From positions 372,001-436,000 of the forward strand of contig JBBRNR010000001.1 in the NCBI GenBank assembly GCA_038230215.1: 64,000 nucleotides of DNA, given 5' to 3'. The notes under the pieces are model-generated. The model was given only the letters and a program-made list of their open reading frames with translations. It did no database searches and had not been told where the DNA came from. Shown one piece after another: positions 16,082-22,666 of this stretch. The translations under genes and the position numbers were made by a program. This DNA is from DASVRZ01 sp038230215. Lineage in GTDB: Bacteria > Verrucomicrobiota > Verrucomicrobiia > Chthoniobacterales > DASVRZ01. Position 1 is the stretch's first letter; each line of letters starts with the position of its first letter.

Positions 16082-16162
16082 AGGTCCAGTGAACCCGCTC
16101 CGCCTGACAGGGTCAATCCCGCTCTTGCACCGCTCGCCGCCTGCTTTACGGTGGGCGGCATC

Positions 16163-16801
16163 ATGTCAAATCCCGCAGATCTCCGCCGCGAATATTCCAT
16201 GGCCGGACTCCGCCGCGCCGATCTCGCGACGAGTCCGTTTGACCAATTCACCACTTGGTTTGGCATCGCCGTGGCGCAGGCGGCGGGCGAGCCCAATGCG
16301 ATGACTCTAGCGACGGCAGATCGCAATGGAACTCCCTCTGCCCGCACGGTTTTGCTGAAAAGCTACGACGAGCGCGGGTTCTGTTTTTTCACGAATTACG
16401 ACAGCCGCAAAGGTCGCGAGCTTCAGGAAAATCCCCTCGCCTGCCTGACGTTTTTCTGGCACAGTCTGGAGCGTCAGGTCCTCATCGCAGGCCGCGTCGA
16501 ACGTGTCGCGCGAGAGGAGACACTCACTTATTTCCACAGCCGCCCGCGCGGCAGCCAGCTCGGCGCGCTCGTCTCCGCCCAGAGCGAGGTCGTTCCCAAT
16601 CGCGACTATCTCGAAAAACACCTCGCCGAGTTGGAAAAACAAACCGCTGGTGGCGAGGTTCCTTTGCCGAAAAACTGGGGCGGGTTCCGGATCATTCCGG
16701 TGCGATTCGAGTTCTGGCAGGGCCGCAGAAACCGGCTGCACGACCGGTTCCAGTACTCTCTGACTGAACGAAACTGGCAGATCGACCGTCTCAGCCCCTG
16801 A
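16163..16801 (+). CDS. pdxH: Pyridoxamine 5'-phosphate oxidase
   Basis: A 212-residue FMN flavoprotein that oxidises pyridoxamine or pyridoxine 5'-phosphate to pyridoxal 5'-phosphate, the last step of vitamin B6 synthesis and salvage. Family motifs run in order: LRREYSMAGL near the start, AMTLATADRNGTPSARTVLLK, FFTNYDSRKGRELQENP and the C-terminal RNRLHDRFQYSL with the substrate-binding R-x-H. The length is normal for the family. The ATG at 16163 gives the standard N-terminus. It is divergent from pilD, and the M13 peptidase gene follows 18 bp downstream in the same direction. Confidence 0.96.
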   Translation: MSNPADLRREYSMAGLRRADLATSPFDQFTTWFGIAVAQAAGEPNAMTLATADRNGTPSARTVLLKSYDERGFCFFTNYDSRKGRELQENPLACLTFFWHSLERQVLIAGRVERVAREETLTYFHSRPRGSQLGALVSAQSEVVPNRDYLEKHLAELEKQTAGGEVPLPKNWGGFRIIPVRFEFWQGRRNRLHDRFQYSLTERNWQIDRLSP

Positions 16802-16819
16802 TCCAATTATCCAGATTTC

Positions 16820-18850
16820 ATGCGCCATTTCATTTTCTCCGCCCTGCTTGCCACCACCGCTTTTATCCACTCTATCCACGCTCAAACCGCTTTCGATCCA
16901 GCGAACATCGATCCTGCGACCAAGCCCTGCGATAATTTTTTCCAATACGCCAACGGTACGTGGCTGAAAAACAACCCCATTCCCGATCAATACTCGACTT
17001 GGGGGAGCTTCGTCGAACTGGTCGAGGACAATAACCTTAAACTCAAATCCATCCTCGAGGCCGCTTCTGCCGACAGTGCCGCGCCCGAGGGTTCCGTGCG
17101 GAAGAAAATCGGCGATTTCTATGCGAGTGGCATGGACGTCGAGGCGGTGAACCAGGCCGGGGTGTCTCCGCTGCAACCGGAGTTTGATCGCATCGCCGCG
17201 CTCACCTCGACGAAGGAGTTGCCCGCGCTCCTGGCCCATTTGCACGACATCGGAGTCGGGGCCGGGTTTAGCTTTTTTGCCGATCAGGACGCCAAGGACA
17301 GCAGCCGGGAAATCGCCCAGTTTTATCAAGGCGGCCTTGGTTTGCCCGACCGCGATTACTATCTAAAAACCGACGACGCTTCGAAAAAAATCCGCGAGCA
17401 ATACGTCGAGCACGTCGCGAAAATATTCACTCTGCTGGGCGACAAACCGGACGTGGCGAAGACCGAGGCCGACACCGTGCTGGCCTTTGAAACGCAACTC
17501 GCCCAAGCCTCCATGACCAAGGTCGAGCAGCGTGATCCGCAGGCCGTTTACCACAAAATGACACTCGCCGAAGTGTCGGCGCTCACGCCCACATTCGACC
17601 AGAAGTCGTATCTCGCCGGTCGCGGTCTCCCTAGTGCTGAGAGTCCCGGCGACTTCTGCGTCGGCCAGCCCGATTTCTTGAAAAAGTTCGACGCCATGCT
17701 TACGTCGGTTCCGGTGGAAACCTGGAAAACCTACCTGCGCTGGCAGTTGCTCTCCGATAATGCGGGTGAGCTGAGCGACCCGTTTGTGAATGAGAACTTC
17801 CATTTTTTCGGCACGATTCTCAACGGAACCAAGGAACTCAAACCCCGCTGGAAACGCGTTCTCGCCGCCACCGACGGCGCGCTCGGCGAGGCGACTGGCC
17901 AGCTTTTTGTCGCCCAATATTTTCCGCCCGAGGCGAAACAACGCATTCTCGACCTCGTTGCCTCCCTACGCGCCACGCTCCGCACCCGCATCGACGGCCT
18001 CGCCTGGATGGGCGACGAAACGAAAAAGGCCGCCCTGCACAAGCTCGATAAATTCACCGTGAAGATGGGTTATCCCGACAAGTGGCGCGACTATTCCACC
18101 CTCCAGATCGACCGGAAAAGCTACGTGCAAAACACCCTGCGCGCCGCCCAATTCGAGATCCATCGCAATCTCGCCAAGATCGGCAAACCCGTGGATCGCG
18201 ACGAGTGGCTCATGACCCCACAAACGGTCAACGCCTACTACAATCCAGCCCTCAACGAAATCGTTTTCCCGGCGGGCATTCTCCAGCCGCCGTTCTTCAG
18301 CGCGAAGTCAGATGACGCGATTAATTTCGGCGGCATCGGCGCAGTCATCGGCCACGAAATGACCCACGGCTTCGACGACGAGGGCCGCCAGTTTGATGCC
18401 GATGGCAACCTCAAGGAATGGTGGACCGAAGCCGACAAAAAAGCCTTTAACGAGCGCGCTCAGAAAGTGGTCGATCAATACGGCAACTACACCGCCATCG
18501 ACGAGCTCAAGCTCAACGGCCAGCTTACCCAGGGCGAAAACATTGCCGACATCGGCGGCGTCCGCATCGCCTGGACCGCGCTTCAGGAAAAGTGGGCCAG
18601 GGAAGGCAAACCCGCACCCATCGACGGCTTCACCGCGGAGCAACGTTTCTTCCTCGGCTGGGCGCAAGTCTGGCGGTCGAACATTCGCAAAGAGGCGCTG
18701 CGGATGCGCGTCCTCACCGACCCGCACAGCCCTGCGATCCACCGCGTGAACGGCGTCGTGGCCAACATGCCCGAGTTTTTCACCGCCTTCGGCTGCGACT
18801 CCGCCAGCCCCATGGCCCGCAAAGAAGCCGACCGCGCCGCGATCTGGTAA
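16820..18850 (+). CDS. M13 family zinc endopeptidase (neprilysin/PepO-like)
   Basis: A 676-residue exported metallopeptidase. The signal peptide (residues 1-22) ends at IHAQ. The N-terminal M13 domain is followed by the catalytic domain with NAYYNP near residue 471, zinc site HEMTH in VIGHEMTHGFDDEG (about 511-515) and the third ligand in GENIADIGG (about 573). The usual C-terminal tryptophan is present. It should cleave short peptides in the periplasm or outside the cell. It contains none of the GTTAG pentamers that crowd some neighbours. The gene follows pdxH closely and may share its transcript. Confidence 0.94.
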   Translation: MRHFIFSALLATTAFIHSIHAQTAFDPANIDPATKPCDNFFQYANGTWLKNNPIPDQYSTWGSFVELVEDNNLKLKSILEAASADSAAPEGSVRKKIGDFYASGMDVEAVNQAGVSPLQPEFDRIAALTSTKELPALLAHLHDIGVGAGFSFFADQDAKDSSREIAQFYQGGLGLPDRDYYLKTDDASKKIREQYVEHVAKIFTLLGDKPDVAKTEADTVLAFETQLAQASMTKVEQRDPQAVYHKMTLAEVSALTPTFDQKSYLAGRGLPSAESPGDFCVGQPDFLKKFDAMLTSVPVETWKTYLRWQLLSDNAGELSDPFVNENFHFFGTILNGTKELKPRWKRVLAATDGALGEATGQLFVAQYFPPEAKQRILDLVASLRATLRTRIDGLAWMGDETKKAALHKLDKFTVKMGYPDKWRDYSTLQIDRKSYVQNTLRAAQFEIHRNLAKIGKPVDRDEWLMTPQTVNAYYNPALNEIVFPAGILQPPFFSAKSDDAINFGGIGAVIGHEMTHGFDDEGRQFDADGNLKEWWTEADKKAFNERAQKVVDQYGNYTAIDELKLNGQLTQGENIADIGGVRIAWTALQEKWAREGKPAPIDGFTAEQRFFLGWAQVWRSNIRKEALRMRVLTDPHSPAIHRVNGVVANMPEFFTAFGCDSASPMARKEADRAAIW

Positions 18851-18853
18851 GGG

Positions 18854-19156
18854 CTAGCGGCCGAGACGCTCGCGCCACTTCTGTGGGTCTTGAGAGCAAT
18901 GGAAGACCGAGTAGATCGTCAAGGCATCCGATACAGCTTCGTAGAAAATCTCAAAAGGGAAGCGGCGGATGGGCGCACGCCGATACTCGTCCATCGCCAC
19001 GGGATACATTTTGGGATGACGCTGAATGCCATGAATACAAGCTTCGATGCAGCGAAGAAAATCCTCTCCCAGCCCAGGTTCGCGGTCCTCATACCAGTTG
19101 TAAGACTCCGCGATTTCGTCATCAGCCTCGGGCGTAAAGACAACGTGCTCAATCAT
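18854..19156 (-). CDS. ParE/RelE-type toxin
   Basis: A 100-residue protein beginning IEHVVFTPEADDEIAESYNW. The pattern of an A-x-x-E-I-x-x-x-x-x-W-Y helix, a central GLGEDFLRCIEACI and the late RRFPFEIFYEA is that of the ParE/RelE superfamily. ParE proteins poison gyrase and RelE proteins cut mRNA; the sequence alone does not decide, although the family paired with this type of antitoxin is usually annotated as ParE-like. It overlaps the antitoxin gene by 8 bp (19149-19156), and ends 4 bp from the converging M13 peptidase gene. Confidence 0.88.
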   Translation of the reverse strand: MIEHVVFTPEADDEIAESYNWYEDREPGLGEDFLRCIEACIHGIQRHPKMYPVAMDEYRRAPIRRFPFEIFYEAVSDALTIYSVFHCSQDPQKWRERLGR

Positions 19157-19370
19157 GCTGCGCTCGTGCCCGCTGCTTCACCTGCTCCCATGTGCGCCCC
19201 GAGGCGGGATGTTGCAGGAACCGCTCCTTGCGACGACGCAACTCATTCAGCTTGGCCTCGGAAACTGGTAGCGCGGAATCCTCTTTAGCGATGCTATCCC
19301 AGAGGTCTTCGACCAGCTGAAGGCGTTCAGCGCGGCTCAACTTGGAGAGCAGTGCCAGTTCAGTATTCAT
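19149..19370 (-). CDS. Addiction module antitoxin
   Basis: A 73-residue acidic protein, LSRAERLQLVEDLWDSI near the start and RRRKERFLQHPASGRTWEQV near the end. This is the putative addiction module component family, in which a leucine-rich N-terminus is followed by a toxin-binding tail ending in a G-x-x-x-x-W/H-E-x-V pattern. It precedes the ParE-like toxin and overlaps it by 8 bp. The ATG at 19370 is preferred over an upstream TTG at 19406. A shorter relative without a toxin lies at 4519-4683. Confidence 0.88.
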   Translation of the reverse strand: MNTELALLSKLSRAERLQLVEDLWDSIAKEDSALPVSEAKLNELRRRKERFLQHPASGRTWEQVKQRARAQHD

Positions 19371-19581
19371 GGCACGAAGAATACCGATGGTTCCAGTGTT
19401 CTTCAACTTCCAAACACAGGCAGCTAACCAAGTTGCAAGTGGACTTTCAGAAATTCATCCCTCACTTCGCAGCCCCGCATTGAGCTGGTAATATAGTACC
19501 TCCAGCCAGCTGCGACCGGGGCCGCGGGTCGGGTGGCGCCCCACCACCTTGCTCCTCGCAATTCGCCCGCTATTTGTCCTA

Positions 19582-19728
19582 AGAGGGCGTCTAATAAGTC
19601 GTGCATGGACCCGTTTGCATCCTGGCTGGGTTTGTAGCGTCGAGCCTATGGCTCGAAAGAAATCCCTCTGCCACCAAGCCCATTGAGCCACAGGCTCGAC
19701 GCTACAACAGACTTTTGCGATGCCCTCT
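19582..19728. repeat. 147-bp MITE-like palindrome, copy 2
   Basis: Terminal inverted repeats agagggcgtc (19582-19591) and gatgccctct (19719-19728) match in 9 of 10 positions. Inner arms tgtagcgtcgagcctatggc and gagccacaggctcgacgcta pair almost perfectly. The copy at 21839-21984 is nearly the same sequence in the other orientation, including the subterminal gtgcatggacccgtttgcat. There is no coding capacity. The rest of the gap 19407-19812 holds nothing else I recognise apart from a partial attC-like site. Confidence 0.82.
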
Positions 19729-19766
19729 AAGCGAAGATCTTCCTGGGGTCAGGCGCGAGCATACGT

Positions 19767-19806
19767 TTTTAACGAGACAAAGATCAGCGACACTTAGCGA
19801 CGGTGA
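19767..19806 (-). other. Truncated attC-like site downstream of the 105-residue cassette gene
   Basis: The plus strand reads taacgagacaaagatcagcg and continues acactt, the same half-site that begins the two fuller attC-like sites at 20148 and 20573. The other half is missing, and the first bases of the core (tttt instead of gcct) are changed. It sits just past the stop of the gene at 19813, exactly where a cassette's own attC should be. Confidence 0.45.
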
Positions 19807-19812
19807 GTGGAC

Positions 19813-20130
19813 TCATTCATAGCCGTAGTCTGTAGCGTGCCGCTGCCAAAGCGTGTCGCCAGTCAGCGTGCGGCCAAACCAAAAGTGTCGGCTGTCTGTA
19901 TGGTCGATCTCGCGGACTATCTGGGCACGATCAAATGTGGCGTCGAGGGTGAGGAAAACATGGCCTGCAGAGTAGAGTCGGTCGAGACAGTCGATGATCT
20001 CCAACGGATTGGGTGAAGGCCAATTAGGCTGCACGAGATCGACAATCTGCTCAACGGATTCGTAGTCATCGGAAAGCGCGTCAAGAATGAGCCACTCATG
20101 CAGTGAGATTATTTGTGCGTCAGTTTCCAC
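19813..20130 (-). CDS. Hypothetical cassette gene (105 residues)
   Basis: An acidic protein of unknown function beginning METDAQIISLHEWLILDAL. The helical pattern of the first 60 residues, with SVEQIVDLVQPNWPSP and IIDCLDRLYSAGHVFL, suggests a winged-helix-like fold, but there is no clear DNA-binding motif. The gene lies between attC-like sites at 20148-20249 and 19767-19806, starting 18 bp after the first. That is the layout of an integron gene cassette. Many cassette genes lack known functions. Confidence 0.62.
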   Translation of the reverse strand: METDAQIISLHEWLILDALSDDYESVEQIVDLVQPNWPSPNPLEIIDCLDRLYSAGHVFLTLDATFDRAQIVREIDHTDSRHFWFGRTLTGDTLWQRHATDYGYE

Positions 20131-20147
20131 GGTTCGTATGGCTAACG

Positions 20148-20249
20148 GCCTAACGAGATCAAGATCAGCGACACGCAGGGAACGGCGCCCTCCCTGCCCA
20201 AGCAGGAACTGTGACGAACCCGGAGTGTTCGTGCATCGCTTGGTTAGAC
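20148..20249 (-). other. attC-like recombination site 1
   Basis: A 102-bp imperfect palindrome bounded on the plus strand by gcctaac (20148-20154) and gttagac (20243-20249). Read on the minus strand it runs from GTCTAAC to GTTAGGC and so satisfies the RYYYAAC...GTTRRRY consensus of integron attC sites. Inner half-sites caagatcagcga and gcatcgcttg also pair with small mismatches, as expected for folded single-stranded attC. The stop of the membrane-protein gene at 20244 lies within its first core site. It shares about 25 bases at each end with the site at 20573-20672. Confidence 0.72.
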
Positions 20250-20549
20250 GTTTGAGAAAACATGATTTAAAAGTCCTGTCCTGCGGTGGATTTCGGCTCC
20301 TACGTAAATCGACAAAAGTGAAATGATGAAGAACATCCCGAAACCTAATAAAAACCGATGCGCAGGCAAGACCTGCTTAGGCGTGTAGTAATACAGCAGG
20401 AAAGCAAAACATAAATATATGTGAAAGGCCGCCTCCGAAAATGTGGCTCTGTCAGACCACATGGCAATGAATAGTGGAGGAACAATCCAAAGCGGGACGA
20501 AGTAGAGCCAATATTCCTTGAGGCTCGCTTGTAATGATAAATTGTTCAT
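20244..20549 (-). CDS. Small membrane protein in a gene cassette (101 residues)
   Basis: A hydrophobic protein with three likely membrane helices: YWLYFVPLWIVPPLFIAMW (about 12-30), FHIYLCFAFLLYYYT (about 41-55) and FLLGFGMFFIISLLSIYVG (about 65-83). No family is recognised. The ATG at 20549 lies 24 bp after one attC-like site (20573-20672) and the stop is inside the next (20148-20249). The gene therefore fills one cassette almost exactly. An upstream extension to 20681 is only the translation of the attC site. Confidence 0.65.
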   Translation of the reverse strand: MNNLSLQASLKEYWLYFVPLWIVPPLFIAMWSDRATFSEAAFHIYLCFAFLLYYYTPKQVLPAHRFLLGFGMFFIISLLSIYVGAEIHRRTGLLNHVFSNV

Positions 20550-20572
20550 TTGCGGGGGAAGTGTGCGAGTGC

Positions 20573-20672
20573 GCCTAACGAGACAAAGATCAGCGACACG
20601 TAGGGAACGGCGTGAGGGCTGGCAAGCAGAACTGGTGACGAGCCCGGAGCGTTCGCATCGCTTGCTTAGGCC
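20573..20672 (-). other. attC-like recombination site 2
   Basis: A 100-bp imperfect palindrome bounded by gcctaac (20573-20579) and gcttaggcc (20664-20672) on the plus strand. The core at the GTTAGGC end is perfect; the other reads gcctaag instead of the expected final C. The half-sites gagacaaagatcagcgacac and gttcgcatcgcttg match those of site 1. It lies immediately downstream of the 146-residue gene, whose stop is at 20675. Confidence 0.7.
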
Positions 20673-20674
20673 TA

Positions 20675-21115
20675 TCACCAAGCTGTCGAAACGTAGTAAA
20701 CATATCCTTCGGAATATCGCAGGACTTGCACAAATTCCTTGCCCGGTGTGTAATTAAAATAGCTGGAAGCTGATGCAGAAGGCGGGTTCCACCACGTTGG
20801 AGTGTCATCGAAGCCCATATTGATTATGCTCGCGCTCTTAGCATGTTCGACCGGATCAAAGCGGGTAGTAAGATCAAGGTTCTTAGCGTAAATGGCAACA
20901 TCGGATTCGGGAAGCTTGGCTTTGAGACACCGAATGTAATCTGGTCCCAAACCCGAATAATACTCCTGCACATCGCTTGCGCTTGAGGGCAGAGACCGTC
21001 GTGCTAAGGAAGGAATGAATCTATCCGCTGCAACCGCCGCCAAACCAATTAAGATGACGGCTGCAAGAAGAGCCAGGCATCCCCACTTAAGAAAAAATTT
21101 GATTTTGCGCTGCAT
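20675..21115 (-). CDS. Hypothetical membrane-anchored cassette gene (146 residues)
   Basis: An N-terminal membrane anchor (about residues 10-30, GCLALLAAVILIGLAAVAA) is followed by a soluble, probably periplasmic domain that ends in a Tyr/Trp-rich tail (YVYYVSTAW). No family is recognised. It is the first gene of the cassette-like array: a GTTAGGC core (21131-21137 on the complementary strand) lies 16 bp upstream and attC-like site 2 begins 3 bp past the stop. Small membrane and secreted proteins are common among integron cassettes. Confidence 0.65.
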   Translation of the reverse strand: MQRKIKFFLKWGCLALLAAVILIGLAAVAADRFIPSLARRSLPSSASDVQEYYSGLGPDYIRCLKAKLPESDVAIYAKNLDLTTRFDPVEHAKSASIINMGFDDTPTWWNPPSASASSYFNYTPGKEFVQVLRYSEGYVYYVSTAW

Positions 21116-21130
21116 ATTGGAGGCTTAGAG

Positions 21131-21289
21131 GCCTAACATTTTGTAGGCGAAACAAAGGTTTACAGAACAAATAGGCGTTTGGGAACGTCGATTCTGATGA
21201 AGCTCAGCCGGGTCAACTGGGATTTGCGAAGGCATGGAATGGATTCTGCCAGACGATGGCGCGGCTTACAAAATGCCTGATGTAAGCCC
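21131..21289 (-). other. Degenerate attC-like or other palindrome upstream of the array
   Basis: The plus strand begins gcctaacattttgtaggc and ends ggcttacaaaatgcctgatg, so cattttgta pairs with tacaaaatg over about 150 bp. The gcctaac end fits an attC core, but the right end (gtaagcc) only loosely fits the other. It could be the attC of a preceding lost cassette or an unrelated inverted repeat. Confidence 0.35.
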
Positions 21290-21361
21290 TTCATTATCAG
21301 CTGCTTCCGCGATTTGATGCCATTTTCCCGGCTTCTGCACTGCCTCTCCCTCGAACCGCTC

Positions 21362-21820
21362 ATGTCTCTGGCCCGCGACAGTGCGGCGAAGGCGTTTAAG
21401 GGGCAGACGGTGAAGTTGCATAACGACTACCAGGTGGGCAATCACGACAGCCGCACCCTGGCCGACATCTTGAAGCGCGCGGGCATCATCGCCACCTCCT
21501 GCGAGACGGATGCTGTGGCCTTGCAAAAGGTCGGCTGGCTGCCGAAGGAAACAGCGAAACTCCAGGCGGCGATCATCGCTGTGGCGGGTCCCGATGCGGA
21601 ACAAGTGACGGCGACGGGCGACAAGCTGGATGCCACGGATGGGCGGAATGTATTGGCGAATAGCTACTATGCCGGGTTGCTGACGGAGCAGAATGCGGCG
21701 GGCATCGAGTGGATGGCGGCCACGGCGGGCAATGTGGGCGTGCGCACGGAGTTTAGAATCGGGTTGTTTCCCCCGAAAATCCCGAAGAAGGCCAAGGCGG
21801 CGGTGACACCGGCGCAGTAG
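21362..21820 (+). CDS. Hypothetical protein (152 residues)
   Basis: A soluble alpha/beta-looking protein with no recognised domain. It starts MSLARDSAAKAFKGQT, continues through SRTLADILKRAGIIATSCET, and ends in a Lys/Ala/Pro tail. The ATG at 21362 is preferred over 21314 because the extension looks unrelated. It is the only gene of the 18.9-22.0 kb block read on the plus strand, and it lies between the cassette array and a MITE-like palindrome, so it is probably not a cassette gene. Codon-level regularity supports it being real. Confidence 0.5.
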   Translation: MSLARDSAAKAFKGQTVKLHNDYQVGNHDSRTLADILKRAGIIATSCETDAVALQKVGWLPKETAKLQAAIIAVAGPDAEQVTATGDKLDATDGRNVLANSYYAGLLTEQNAAGIEWMAATAGNVGVRTEFRIGLFPPKIPKKAKAAVTPAQ

Positions 21821-21838
21821 ATTTCAAAGTTGCGGGTG

Positions 21839-21984
21839 AGAGGGCGTCGCAAAAGTCAGTTGTAGCGTCGAGCCTGTGGCTTGGTGGGCTTGGTGGCAGA
21901 GGGATTTCTTTCGAGCCGTAGGCTCCACACTACCAACCCATCCAGGATGCAAACGGTCTATGCACGACTTATGAGACGTCCTCT
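21839..21984. repeat. 146-bp MITE-like palindrome, copy 3
   Basis: Ends agagggcgtc (21839-21848) and gacgtcctct (21975-21984) are inverted with a small mismatch. Inner parts include tgtagcgtcgagcctgtggc and, at the right, gatgcaaacggtctatgcac, the complement of the left part of copy 2. It lies 19 bp downstream of the hypothetical gene and 62 bp upstream of vapB. Confidence 0.8.
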
Positions 21985-22046
21985 GGGGCGGCATGGCCGG
22001 GGCGCGTGCTTGACCTGCCTTATTTACGGGCGTAACTACGGGCCTG

Positions 22047-22280
22047 ATGAAAGAGATCAAGACCACCATCGAACTCGACGAGAGCAAACTCACGCGCGTG
22101 ATGTCTTTGACGGGCCTCAAAACGCGCAAGGAAGCCATCGATTATGCTCTCACAGAGGCATTGCGCATGGCCACACTGAACGACATGCGCAAAAACCCCT
22201 GGAGCGCCGAGACGTTGCGCGAGTCGGTCTATCCCGATTACGACATTATCGCTATTCGTCACGGGAATGAGCGTCCATGA
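22047..22280 (+). CDS. vapB: VapB-type antitoxin
   Basis: A 77-residue protein beginning MKEIKTTIELDESKLTRVM, with GLKTRKEAIDYALTEALR. This is the ribbon-helix-helix pattern of the VapB/DUF2191 group, in which the strand TTIELDE binds operator DNA and the C-terminus neutralises the toxin. It overlaps the PIN-domain toxin gene by the ATGA pattern at 22277-22280. VapB usually represses its own operon together with VapC (family knowledge). Confidence 0.9.
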   Translation: MKEIKTTIELDESKLTRVMSLTGLKTRKEAIDYALTEALRMATLNDMRKNPWSAETLRESVYPDYDIIAIRHGNERP

Positions 22281-22666
22281 ATTTGCTCGTCGATTCGGCA
22301 GTGTATATCGACTGGCTGCGTGCTGGCATCAATCCCCAGCAAAAGCTGCGGGAAACCCTGCTGGAGGGCCGACTCTATAACTGCGGAGTGGTCCGGGCGG
22401 AAGTGCTGCGCGGGATCAAGAACGAGGGCATCCACCGGGGCATGGAGGCGTTTTTCGACATCATTCCCGAGGTGCCGTGCGATGCCCGGCTCTGGCGGCA
22501 GGTTTCCGATATGGGCTGGCGATTGCAGAGGCAGGGAAAACGTCCGCCGCTCACCGATCTGGTCATTGCCCTGTGCACCTTGCGGGTGGGCGCCACATTG
22601 ATCTCGCCCGACGCGGATTTCGACGATGTGCCGATGCTGAAGGTCCAGAAGCAGTGGGAAAGCTAG
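22277..22666 (+). CDS. vapC: VapC-type PIN-domain ribonuclease toxin
   Basis: A 129-residue PIN-domain protein. The acidic active-site residues expected of the family can be placed as D6 (LLVDSAVYIDWL), E near residue 38 (VVRAEVLRG), D near 94 (LTDLVIALC) and the late SPDADFDD. VapC toxins cut tRNA or rRNA; the exact target is not predictable here. The start overlaps vapB. Its 3' end overlaps the likely start of recQ by 13 bp, so the toxin and helicase genes may be cotranscribed, which is unusual. Confidence 0.9.
   Translation: MNLLVDSAVYIDWLRAGINPQQKLRETLLEGRLYNCGVVRAEVLRGIKNEGIHRGMEAFFDIIPEVPCDARLWRQVSDMGWRLQRQGKRPPLTDLVIALCTLRVGATLISPDADFDDVPMLKVQKQWES

Noticed and set aside
16307..17329. 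340-residue minus-strand frame opposite pdxH and the M13 peptidase gene
   Set aside because: It crosses two clearly identified genes on the other strand and shows no domain signature.
19424..19691. Two minus-strand frames of 60-78 residues
   Set aside because: They run through the MITE-like palindrome and have no conserved character.
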